Below are positions 51,387 to 63,500 of a stretch of DNA of 64,000 bases, in pieces. The position numbers and the translations under genes are program-made. The DNA is from Marinobacter daepoensis DSM 16072. Its GTDB lineage: Bacteria > Pseudomonadota > Gammaproteobacteria > Pseudomonadales > Oleiphilaceae. The notes under the pieces were generated by a model, which saw nothing but the letters and a program-made list of their open reading frames with translations, was not told the DNA's origin and did not search any database. The stretch spans positions 124,001-188,000 of the forward strand of contig NZ_ATWI01000011.1 in the NCBI RefSeq assembly GCF_000421165.1, read 5' to 3'. The stretch's first letter is position 1. The number at the start of each line of letters is the position of its first letter.

Positions 51387-51844
51387 GTAAACGAAAACTT
51401 CAGGTGCGGATTCTGGATGACCGCATCGGCACCGCGATTCCCTTTCCCGAGTACGCCACGGAAGGCTCTGCCGGCCTGGACCTGCGGGCTGCACTGAGCG
51501 AACCGAAGACGGTCCTGCCCGGGGAAACGCATCTGATTCCGACGGGCCTGTCGGTGCATATTTCGGACCCGGGGCTGGCGGCGATGATTCTGCCCCGGAG
51601 CGGATTGGGGCACAAACACGGAATTGTGCTGGGTAATCTGGTGGGATTGATTGACTCGGATTATCAGGGTGAGCTGATGGTGTCTTGTTGGAACCGGGGG
51701 CAGACCCCCTTCACCATTGAAGTGGGGGAGCGGATCGCCCAGATGGTCTTGGTGCCGGTTGTGCAGGCGGAATTTGACGTAGTGAATGAATTCGATGCCA
51801 GTGATCGGGGCGCGGGTGGGTTTGGCTCCACCGGGAGTCACTGA
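51383..51844 (+). CDS. dut: Deoxyuridine 5'-triphosphate nucleotidohydrolase
   Basis: A 153-residue trimeric dUTPase hydrolysing dUTP to dUMP. Motifs 1-5 can be seen: [46 protein letters not shown] and the glycine-rich tail [10 protein letters not shown]. It begins in the coaBC stop codon; the coaBC-dut-algC-argB order follows the Pseudomonas arrangement I recall. Confidence 0.97.
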   Translation: MSKRKLQVRILDDRIGTAIPFPEYATEGSAGLDLRAALSEPKTVLPGETHLIPTGLSVHISDPGLAAMILPRSGLGHKHGIVLGNLVGLIDSDYQGELMVSCWNRGQTPFTIEVGERIAQMVLVPVVQAEFDVVNEFDASDRGAGGFGSTGSH

Positions 51845-51939
51845 ATAGGGGCTGTCAGGACCGACAGCGAGCCGGTTGGCCGGCGTCTATACTCAGCGGA
51901 TAATGAATTGTCCGGGAAAAAATAACTGCGGGATGCACT

Positions 51940-55519
<3,580 letters not shown>

Positions 55520-55542
55520 TACTACTGGCCGGGGGTTGCCGG

Positions 55543-56787
55543 ATGAAACGCCTGCTGTCATTTCTCATACTCACAGGAATAGTGGTCTTCGCCGGCTTTA
55601 AGGCCGGCGTTTGGTGGTTGATGGATCAGCGCCTGTCAGAGGCGCGTGCAGCCCTGTCTGAAACGGGTGTGCTGGAGGAGAGGGGAGGGATCAGTTCTTC
55701 TCTGGATGGTCGTGTTATTGTCAGAAAAGCACGTTGGGAGGATTTTCGGCTCACCCAACCGTTGCAGCTAGGGCTGGTAGAGCTGGAGACAGGGTCCCCG
55801 GTGACGTTGCTGACCACGTTGCTGAATCCGGAGTCCTTGCCTGCGCAGTGGCGGTTGTCTGTTGAGCAGGCCAGTATTAATCTTGAACCGACGATGTTCC
55901 GGAACTGGGTGACGGCGGCACCGGATGAGGCTGCTCAGGTGCCACTGACCACGCTTTCCTGTGCTCCGGATCCGCGGCAGCAAATCAGCAGCGGTGATCT
56001 GATGCGGATGGGGGTTCCCGATATCCGGGGTGATCTGGTGCTGGAACAAACCCCGGGCGCCCTGCGTCTGGAACTGAATACCCGGGAAACGGGAAGCCTG
56101 GAGCTGACCTGGCCGGACGCCCGGTTAACGCTGGGCAACCTGAATACCCCAGCGGCCCTGGGGCCCGGCCCGGTGCGGCTGACCCTTCGTGATGCTGGGT
56201 TGATGCGCCGGATGTCTGCCTACTGTGCCCGGGAAACCGGCCTTGAGGTCAGCGCCTGGGCAGGTAGGGGTGTAGTGGCCCTGGAGGCCGGGCTTCGGGC
56301 ACGTGCTTTGGAGGCCAGCCCGCAATTGCTGGCGCTTTATCGGCAGTGGCTGATGGAGGGTGGGGAACTGAGCCTGTCATTGTCTCCCGCGTCGGAGATG
56401 CTCGGGTTGCCCGTGCGCCCTAATCAGGAAGAAGGCGCAGACTGGGAGGTCACCTACAATGGGGCTGGTGTGCCAGATGTTTTTCTGACGCCCATTCAGC
56501 AAGTGGCGCCTGAACCACCGGCCAAAGCGCTGGAACCGGTGGTGCCACCGGAAGACCCTGAGGTGGAGCAGTGGTACCCTGATACCGTTGAACGTGCAGG
56601 AGACTGGCTCGGGCACCGGGTAAGGGTAACGCTCTCTAACGATAACGACGTGGAGGGGCGGCTGGTCAGTGTGGGAGAGAGGGATCTGGAGATCGCCAGA
56701 ACGGTGGCGGGTGGCGAAGTGGCTTACCCGATCCTGATGCGTGCGATTACACAGTTTGAAGTCTGGCGCCGGGGTCGCCCGGAGTGA
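55543..56787 (+). CDS. Unknown membrane-anchored protein with C-terminal Sm/SH3-like segment
   Basis: I do not recognise this 414-residue protein. An N-terminal membrane segment (about 5-25) is followed by a long beta-rich region (30-320) with only two cysteines (SCAPD and YCARE), which could form one disulfide in the periplasm. A Pro/Glu-rich linker (about 325-345) leads to a compact C-terminal segment (about 350-410) with GDWLGHRVRVTLSNDNDVEG and RDLEIARTVAGGEVAYPI, a five-strand pattern like an Sm or SH3 barrel. It lies between argB and argE with gaps of 23 and 20 bases, so it is in the same operon, but nothing links it to arginine synthesis. Confidence 0.75.
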   Translation: MKRLLSFLILTGIVVFAGFKAGVWWLMDQRLSEARAALSETGVLEERGGISSSLDGRVIVRKARWEDFRLTQPLQLGLVELETGSPVTLLTTLLNPESLPAQWRLSVEQASINLEPTMFRNWVTAAPDEAAQVPLTTLSCAPDPRQQISSGDLMRMGVPDIRGDLVLEQTPGALRLELNTRETGSLELTWPDARLTLGNLNTPAALGPGPVRLTLRDAGLMRRMSAYCARETGLEVSAWAGRGVVALEAGLRARALEASPQLLALYRQWLMEGGELSLSLSPASEMLGLPVRPNQEEGADWEVTYNGAGVPDVFLTPIQQVAPEPPAKALEPVVPPEDPEVEQWYPDTVERAGDWLGHRVRVTLSNDNDVEGRLVSVGERDLEIARTVAGGEVAYPILMRAITQFEVWRRGRPE

Positions 56788-56807
56788 CGCCGGGGCGGGA
56801 GGCGAAG

Positions 56808-57977
56808 GTGACAGTGACCACAAGTGCAGCAGGCGGCGTGCCGGGCATCCGGGAGATGCTCTCGCGATTGATTGCACTGCCGTCCATCAGCAGTGCCTCA
56901 CCGGAATGGGATCACAGCAACGAAGCGGTGGTTCGTACACTCGCCGAATGGCTGGAACCGCTTGGGTTTGCCGTGGAAATCCTGGACGTACCGGGCATGC
57001 CTGGCAAGTTCAACCTGATCGCCACGCTGGGCAGCGGGCCCGGTGGGTTGGTACTTTCCGGGCACACGGATACTGTGCCATTCGACGACAAACGCTGGCA
57101 GAGTGACCCGTTCAGTCTCACGGAAAAAGACAATCGCTGGTACGGTCTGGGTACGTGCGACATGAAAGGTTTTTTTCCTTTGGCGATCGAAGCCGCTAAA
57201 GCGTTCGTAAATCAGCCTTTGAAACAGCCGCTGATTATCCTTGCCACGGCCGACGAAGAAAGCTCCATGAACGGTGCCCGGGCACTGGCGGAAGCCGGCA
57301 AACCCAAAGCCCGTTATGCGGTGATCGGTGAGCCGACAGACCTCAGGCCCGTGCGGATGCATAAAGGCATCATGATGGAGAGGCTGCGGTTTGAGGGTCA
57401 GTCTGGTCACTCATCCAATCCGGCCCTGGGCCGTAACGCCCTTGAAGGCATGCATGAGGCGTTAGGTGAGTTGCTGACCTTGCGGCAAGAGTGGCAGGAC
57501 ACTTACCGCAACCCCAACTTCAAGGTGCAGGTGCCAACGATGAATCTGGGGTGCATTCACGGGGGCGATAACCCGAACCGGATTTGCGCCCAGTGCGAGC
57601 TTCATTTCGACCTGCGTCCTTTACCTGGTATGAGCATGGAGGCTCTGCGCCAGGGAATCCTGGAGCGGGTGCGCCCGCTGGCGGAACGGAGGGACCTCAA
57701 ACTCACCTTTGAGCCGCTGTTTGATGGCGTGCCGCCTTTTGAAACACCAGCGGATGCCGCGTTGGTTAAGGCCTGTGAAAAACTCACCGGCCATCAGGCC
57801 CAGGCGGTTGCCTTTGCCACGGAAGCGCCCTGGCTGCAGAAACTGGGTTTGGAAACGCTGGTAATGGGGCCCGGCTCGATTGATCAGGCGCACCAGCCGG
57901 ATGAATATCTTGAGCTGTCTCAGCTACAGCCGACCGTGGATATTTTGAAGGGACTGATCAGAACGTTCTGTGTCTGA
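56808..57977 (+). CDS. argE: Acetylornithine deacetylase
   Basis: A 389-residue M20 metallopeptidase-family enzyme releasing ornithine from N-acetylornithine. Metal and catalytic residues lie in LSGHTDTVPFD, GLGTCDMKGFF, ADEESSMNGAR, GEPTDLRPVRMHKG and the final MGPGSIDQAHQPDEY. A GTG at 56808 is preferred because GGGAGG stands 5 bases before it; a GTG at 56784 overlapping the upstream stop codon (GTGA) is also possible and would add 8 residues. The presence of both argE and argA fits a linear acetyl pathway. Confidence 0.93.
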   Translation: MTVTTSAAGGVPGIREMLSRLIALPSISSASPEWDHSNEAVVRTLAEWLEPLGFAVEILDVPGMPGKFNLIATLGSGPGGLVLSGHTDTVPFDDKRWQSDPFSLTEKDNRWYGLGTCDMKGFFPLAIEAAKAFVNQPLKQPLIILATADEESSMNGARALAEAGKPKARYAVIGEPTDLRPVRMHKGIMMERLRFEGQSGHSSNPALGRNALEGMHEALGELLTLRQEWQDTYRNPNFKVQVPTMNLGCIHGGDNPNRICAQCELHFDLRPLPGMSMEALRQGILERVRPLAERRDLKLTFEPLFDGVPPFETPADAALVKACEKLTGHQAQAVAFATEAPWLQKLGLETLVMGPGSIDQAHQPDEYLELSQLQPTVDILKGLIRTFCV

Positions 57978-58055
57978 GCACGCTGACGGCAGATTGCCTG
58001 CCGATTCAGTAATCTCCATTACGAAAAGCACAATCAGGGCAAAAGGAATAAAGGT

Positions 58056-59363
58056 TTGAAATCAAACGACTGGCTGCATGGGTTCCGCCATTCTTCTCCG
58101 TATATCAATGCCCATCGAGGCCGAACGGTTGTGCTGACCATGCCTGGGGACGCTATTGAGCACCGTAACTTTATTAACATAATCCACGATATCGCCTTGC
58201 TCAGTAGCCTGGGAGTGAGGCTTGTGGTTGCCTTCGGTGGGCGTCCCCAGATCCAGTCACGTCTCGACGACGCCGGGCTGGAATCCTCGTTTGCCCGGGG
58301 GTTGCGTATTACCCCGGATGACCATCTGCCGCTGGTCATGGAAGCCATTGGCGGGCTCCGTTCGTACCTCGAAAGTCAGCTTTCCATGGGGCTGGTGAAT
58401 TCACCCATGCATAACGCCCGTATCCGGGTCAGCAGTGGCAACTATGTGACCGCCAAGCCCGTTGGCGTCCTTGATGGCATCGACTTTGGCTACACTGGCC
58501 GGGTGCGGCGGGTTGATACCCGTGGCATTGAGCAGCTTCTGGAACTGGGACATATTGTTTTACTGCCTCCCATGGGGTATTCGCCCACCGGAGACACGTT
58601 TAACCTCTCATACGAAGACGTGGGCAGTCAGGTTGCGGCCGCCCTGCAGGCGGAAAAACTGATTGTTTTTATTGATGACGAGGGGTTGCTGGAGGAAGAC
58701 GGAGGCCTGATTCGCGAACTCTCGGCCCGTCAGGCCTCGGAACGGTTGAATGGTAACGCGGTAACCGGGCACGACGCCGCTTTACTTAAAGCCGCCTGTG
58801 ATGCCTGCGTGAAAGGTGTCCGGCGCGCTCATATCATCAGCTATGCGGAAGACGGGGCTTTGCTGGAAGAATTGTTTACCCGGGATGGCTCCGGCACGTT
58901 GGTCAGTGGTGACAACTATGAGCAGATTCGTCAGGCCAGAGTTGAGGATATCGGCGGCATTCTTGAACTCATTCAGCCCTTGGAGGAGCAGGGTGTGCTG
59001 GTTCGCCGCTCCCGGGAAATGCTGGAAACCGAAATTGACCGGTTCGTTGTGGCGGAACGGGACGGGACCATTGTCGGTTGTGCGGCTCTCTATCACTATC
59101 CGGACGAAAACGCAGGTGAGCTGTCCTGCTTTGCAGTCGATCCATCCTACCGGCGCGCTGGCCGGGGGGATGAGATTCTCGCTATGGTTGAGAAGCTTGC
59201 CAGAGCGCAGGGCGTTCTGAGGCTGTTTGTTCTGACGACTCAGACCGAACACTGGTTCCGGGAACGGGGGTTTCTGCCAACGGTGGTGCAGGAGTTACCG
59301 GGCCCGAAACTGGCTTCGTACAATACGCAAAGGAACTCAAAGGTATTCTACAAACCGCTCTGA
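58056..59363 (+). CDS. argA: N-acetylglutamate synthase
   Basis: A 435-residue enzyme for the first step of arginine synthesis. The N-terminal amino-acid kinase-like domain (1-290) has LRSYLESQLSMG and the feedback-site region; the C-terminal GNAT acetyltransferase domain (295-430) has ARVEDIGGILELI, ELSCFAVDPSYRRAGRGDEI and RLFVLTTQTEHWFRERGF. It starts with TTG, with AAAAGGA upstream. It follows argE by 78 bases; its last 27 bases overlap the convergent aminopeptidase gene. Confidence 0.94.
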   Translation: MKSNDWLHGFRHSSPYINAHRGRTVVLTMPGDAIEHRNFINIIHDIALLSSLGVRLVVAFGGRPQIQSRLDDAGLESSFARGLRITPDDHLPLVMEAIGGLRSYLESQLSMGLVNSPMHNARIRVSSGNYVTAKPVGVLDGIDFGYTGRVRRVDTRGIEQLLELGHIVLLPPMGYSPTGDTFNLSYEDVGSQVAAALQAEKLIVFIDDEGLLEEDGGLIRELSARQASERLNGNAVTGHDAALLKAACDACVKGVRRAHIISYAEDGALLEELFTRDGSGTLVSGDNYEQIRQARVEDIGGILELIQPLEEQGVLVRRSREMLETEIDRFVVAERDGTIVGCAALYHYPDENAGELSCFAVDPSYRRAGRGDEILAMVEKLARAQGVLRLFVLTTQTEHWFRERGFLPTVVQELPGPKLASYNTQRNSKVFYKPL

Positions 59364-60407
59364 CAGAGTCTGCAGTTGTGCGTCGCGGGAGGTGGTTGAC
59401 TGTCCGGCCAGCGCCTTGGTGACCCGGTAAAACTCACCAAAGTCGTAGCCTGACTCCTTCAGCAGCTGCCGGAATGCCGGAACGTGTTGATTGTACTGAC
59501 GAAACAGGGCCAGATGCGCATTGTTCAGCCGTACCGGTGGGCTGCCCAGTGGCCCGGGGGCCGAGTACTGCTCCGCCAGACCGGCATAAGCATCGGCCAG
59601 TTCATCAAAGAGCTGCTTTTTTCGGGCCCTGAGGGTTGGTGTGCCAAGGGATTCCTGCTGATCGTACAGGTGATGAAGTTTCTGGCTGGTGTGTATGACC
59701 AGCGTGAGTGTCTGTTCCCGATACTGCAAACGCTTCAGAGCCTGAGTGAAGCCTTCCTCTGACCCGGTTCGCTGAAGCCAGAGCCGTAGCCCCTCCAGTT
59801 CGACGGCGGTGGCAAAACTTTCGTTGAAAGCGGTATCGCCCTTGATATAGATGACGCGGTGAGCCAGTTCATGAAACATCAGGGCGACCATGCGGTCATC
59901 CGGCAGTGCCGTAAATCCGGTATGCAGCGGGTCATCAAACCACCCCAGGGTGGAATAGGCGGTAACGGTTCCAATCATGGTGTCGAAGCCCTGTTCCTGG
60001 AAGCCTGCTTGTTCTTTCCGGGCCTCGTTCAGGCTGAAGTAACCCCGGTAGGCCTGACAGCCAATGACCGGATAGCACCACTGGTGGGGAGACAGTGAAA
60101 ACTCGGGCACGGCCACGAGGTTGACGACAACCCAGGGGCGACCGAGTGAGACGTACTCGCTGAACGCCCCGCCTACCGGTAGTGCCAGCTCATGTCTGGC
60201 AAACGTGCGGGCCTGTTCTGCGAACAGGAGTTGGCGCCGGAGTTCTGGTGGAGTGTTGGCATTGGCGATCAGCTCGGTGTTGGGTTGCTTTCTCAGCATG
60301 ATCGACAGATGGCCGCTGATGGCCTGGCTGTAATAGCTGACGGTTGAGCATCCCGTGATCGGAGCTATCAGTAGTAAAAGAAGATAGATCTGACTAAGCT
60401 GTCTCAT
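59337..60407 (-). CDS. Putative lipoprotein aminopeptidase (HExxH metalloprotease)
   Basis: A 356-residue protein with a lipoprotein signal: hydrophobic LLLLLIAPI followed by the lipobox TGCS (Cys20). The zinc motif HELAH lies in LMFHELAHRVIYIKGD, with the third ligand in NESFATAVELEG. This is the family known as predicted aminopeptidase (PF10023 as I recall). The activity has not been shown for most members. The serine after Cys20 would favour outer-membrane sorting. It stands alone on the minus strand, divergent from the large PilZ-DUF1631 gene. Confidence 0.82.
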   Translation of the reverse strand: MRQLSQIYLLLLLIAPITGCSTVSYYSQAISGHLSIMLRKQPNTELIANANTPPELRRQLLFAEQARTFARHELALPVGGAFSEYVSLGRPWVVVNLVAVPEFSLSPHQWCYPVIGCQAYRGYFSLNEARKEQAGFQEQGFDTMIGTVTAYSTLGWFDDPLHTGFTALPDDRMVALMFHELAHRVIYIKGDTAFNESFATAVELEGLRLWLQRTGSEEGFTQALKRLQYREQTLTLVIHTSQKLHHLYDQQESLGTPTLRARKKQLFDELADAYAGLAEQYSAPGPLGSPPVRLNNAHLALFRQYNQHVPAFRQLLKESGYDFGEFYRVTKALAGQSTTSRDAQLQTLSERFVEYL

Positions 60408-60536
60408 GAATCATCATGTTATGATGGCAGTGGTACGAGGTTTGGCGTTTCCCTGGCCGGCACAGCCTGTCATGGGTTTCTAACCAGTCGCGGTAAGCTT
60501 TATCATAGCAGCTCGTACTCACACCCACCCAGGGAC

Positions 60537-60563
60537 GTTGGCCGGATATGCTCATCCGGCAAC
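60537..60563. promoter_or_regulatory. Strong hairpin in leader of the PilZ-DUF1631 gene
   Basis: GTTG-CCGGAT (60537-60547 with one bulged G) pairs over ten bases with ATCCGGCAAC (60554-60563). It ends 30 bases before the start codon and is not followed by a T-run, so it could be a leader structure, a processing site or a protein-binding site rather than a terminator. Confidence 0.4.
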
Positions 60564-60593
60564 ATGCCGGCTTTGCAACTGGTCAGGTAGTTC

Positions 60594-63500
60594 ATGGATC
60601 CGAGAGAGCGTCGTAGCAGCCCCCGACAGCCGATCAAACTTGCCGCGCAGATTGATGCCGGTACTGGGGAGGCCTGGCCCTGCCAGATCGCAGATTTCTG
60701 TGCTGAGGGTATGTTTATCCGCTATTCCGGAGAGACCTCCGGGAAAATTGACCGGGCGTTCGCCCAAGGCAGCTTGTCTGAACTGACCGTTCGGTTCCGG
60801 GGCCTCGAGAGCCATCGCCGCTATGAACTTCATGTCAGCCCGGTCCGGCGGATTGACGGGGCCATGGGCGTGCACTTTACTCGCCCGGAATCCGACGCTT
60901 TCAACGCGATGCTCCAGCTTTGCGGCAGTGCGGGGGAGTTGTCCAGGTCTTCCCTCAGCGCGCCCAGTGAGCGTGTCCAGTTTGTGCTGCATCAGTGTGC
61001 CCGCACCGTAACCCGTTTTATTGAACCGCTCATGGATGCCTGCTTTGTTCGTACCGTAGAGGCTTTGCGGTCAGCGGCGCAGCGGGCGTCTAACGATCAG
61101 CTTGCCAACGAGTTCATGGACGCGTCAGGCCAGATACAGGGGCGGCAGAGGGTTCTTTGGCATTACATGAGCCGGAGCCTGGAATCGCCGCTGAAGCCTG
61201 AGCCTAAAGGCGCTCCCGGATCGGTGCTGTCGGTGGTCGACAAGAATGAGTTTGAGGATTGGCTGGCCATTCGGGTGATGGTGACCCGGGCGGATACTCT
61301 GTATCGGGGGGATCTTCTTCAGCTCAAGCTCCGGCTGGACAAGCTGGGGATTGCGAACCGTACAGGGCACCACAATCCTCTTGGTCCCGCCTTGGTCTGT
61401 GAAGCGTTCCATACGGCTATGGCTCAGTTTAAAGTCAGTCGGGACGTCGAAAAGGTTTGCCTGAAAACCTTTGAAGAGACCGTTATCAAACAGTTGGAAC
61501 CGTTGTACCGGGAACTGAATAACATTCTGATACGGCATGGTGTTCTGCCGGATCTGGATTTGTCCCGTTACCTGAGCGAGCAGGCCCCTCCAAAAAAGGC
61601 CTCACCAGCGAAGCCCACCATCAGAACGCCTGGCCCTGAACGTCAGGCGACAGCGCCAGCGGCGGCGAGTGCTACGCCCCCGGTCCGCGCCACGAAACAC
61701 CGGGCGGCTGGGGAGTTTCGAGGCTATGCGCGTGCTGCGCAAACGGCGTTTGCGACCGTCAGAAATCTGTTGAACACGTTGCAGACCAGCCGTCTGGGGC
61801 CGGGAGACGTGGAGGCTGAGCCGTTCCAGGCCAACGCCCGACCTTTGTCACAGGGTGAGTTGCATCGGGAGCTGCAGGAGCTGCAGTTGCGGGCTGCTGC
61901 TTCGGATGACGCGGATGCTCCCTTACGGGAGCGGGTTGTCGATAAAATCCGGGAAACCGGGGGCACCCGTCTGAACAGTGAGCAACAGCAGACGCTGGAT
62001 GTGGTTGACCGGTTTTTCCGAAGCGTGGTGGAGAGCCCCAAGCTGAGTGATTATGCCCAGAGCCGGATGCGGCAACTGGAAGTGCCGGTCCTAAAGGTGG
62101 TGATGCGAGATTCTTCCTTCTTTGAAGATCAGGGCAGCCCGGTCCGAGGTGTTATGGACCGGTTGGCGCAATTGGGGCAGAAAGGAGGGCGTCTGAATCC
62201 GGTTGTCCAGCGTCGGGTGGATGAGTTGGTTCATCGTATTGCAACAGAGTTTGAGCAGGACACCGGGGTGTTTGAACAGACAGTGGGAGAGCTCGATACC
62301 CTGATCGACCGTCAGAATCTGGTCTACCGCCGCAATGTTGAGCGGGTGACTGCTGCGGCCGAAGGCGCGCAGAAAGTGGCCGAGTCCAAAAAAGCGGTGG
62401 CGAGCGCTCTGGATGGGAAGCTCGCCGGGCAAAAAGTGCCTAAGGCCCTGGTGAGCCTTCTGGACGGTGGGTGGCGTGATCTGCTGTCGCTGACCTGGAT
62501 CCGACAGGGGGCGGATAGTCAGCTTTGGCAAGATTACCTGGCGGTGATCGATTCTTTGATGGCGTTTTCCGAAGATCCGGACCGCAGCATCAATTTGCCG
62601 GAGCTTCTCAGGTTGATACAGGATGGCCTGGCCTCCATTTCCAGTAATCACATGCCGTCTTCCCAGATTCGCGACGAATTGAAACAGTTTCTTGTGCGTC
62701 GTCCTGACACGGCACCAGAGATGGTCGACATGCCAGCGTCCAGCCCGGTCAGGCCTGACAAACGTGTGCTCAGCGAGCGTGAACAGCGCAGTCTTCAGCG
62801 CTGGATAAATCAGGCCCAGCAACTGCGCACTGGTGACTGGCTTCGGGATCAGACCAAAGCGGATGACCCTCAGTATATCCGGCTGGTCTGGATTGCGAGA
62901 GGCTTCAGCCGGTTCGTGTTTGTTAATCATCAGGGTATGCGGGTCGTTGAGCTTGAGCTGGAAAACCTGGCCCGCCAGATGCGCAAAGGCGTCATTGTCG
63001 CGGATAGTCAGTATGACCGCCCGCTGGTGGATGAAAGCATTGACCGAATGGTGCGCAATGTTTATGACCAGCTGTCCTGGACCTCGACCCACGATGAATT
63101 GACGCGTCTTCTGAATCGCCGGGAGTTTGAGCGCATGCTGGAGCAGCAGCTGGCTCGCCGGGAGGATAGCCGCGCCTTGCTGCATCTGGATCTGCGGGGC
63201 TTCCGCCTGCTGAACGATACGGCCGGCTATCAGGCTGGTGACGAGGCGTTGAAGCAGGTGGCTGATCTTATATGCCAGTACGTTGGTGATGGTATGCCGG
63301 TGGCTCGCCTGAGCGGTAACGAATTTGCGATGCTGGTACCGGAGGAACAGGGGGCGGATACCGCGGATAAACTGGTGGCGGCGATTACGGAGTGTGCCTT
63401 TGAGTATCAGGGGCGTCGTTATCAGCTTAGTGCGAATGTTGGCATGGCTCAGGAATTGCCTGCCCTGATCAGTGCCGAAAAATGGCTGAAAGCGGCTGAG

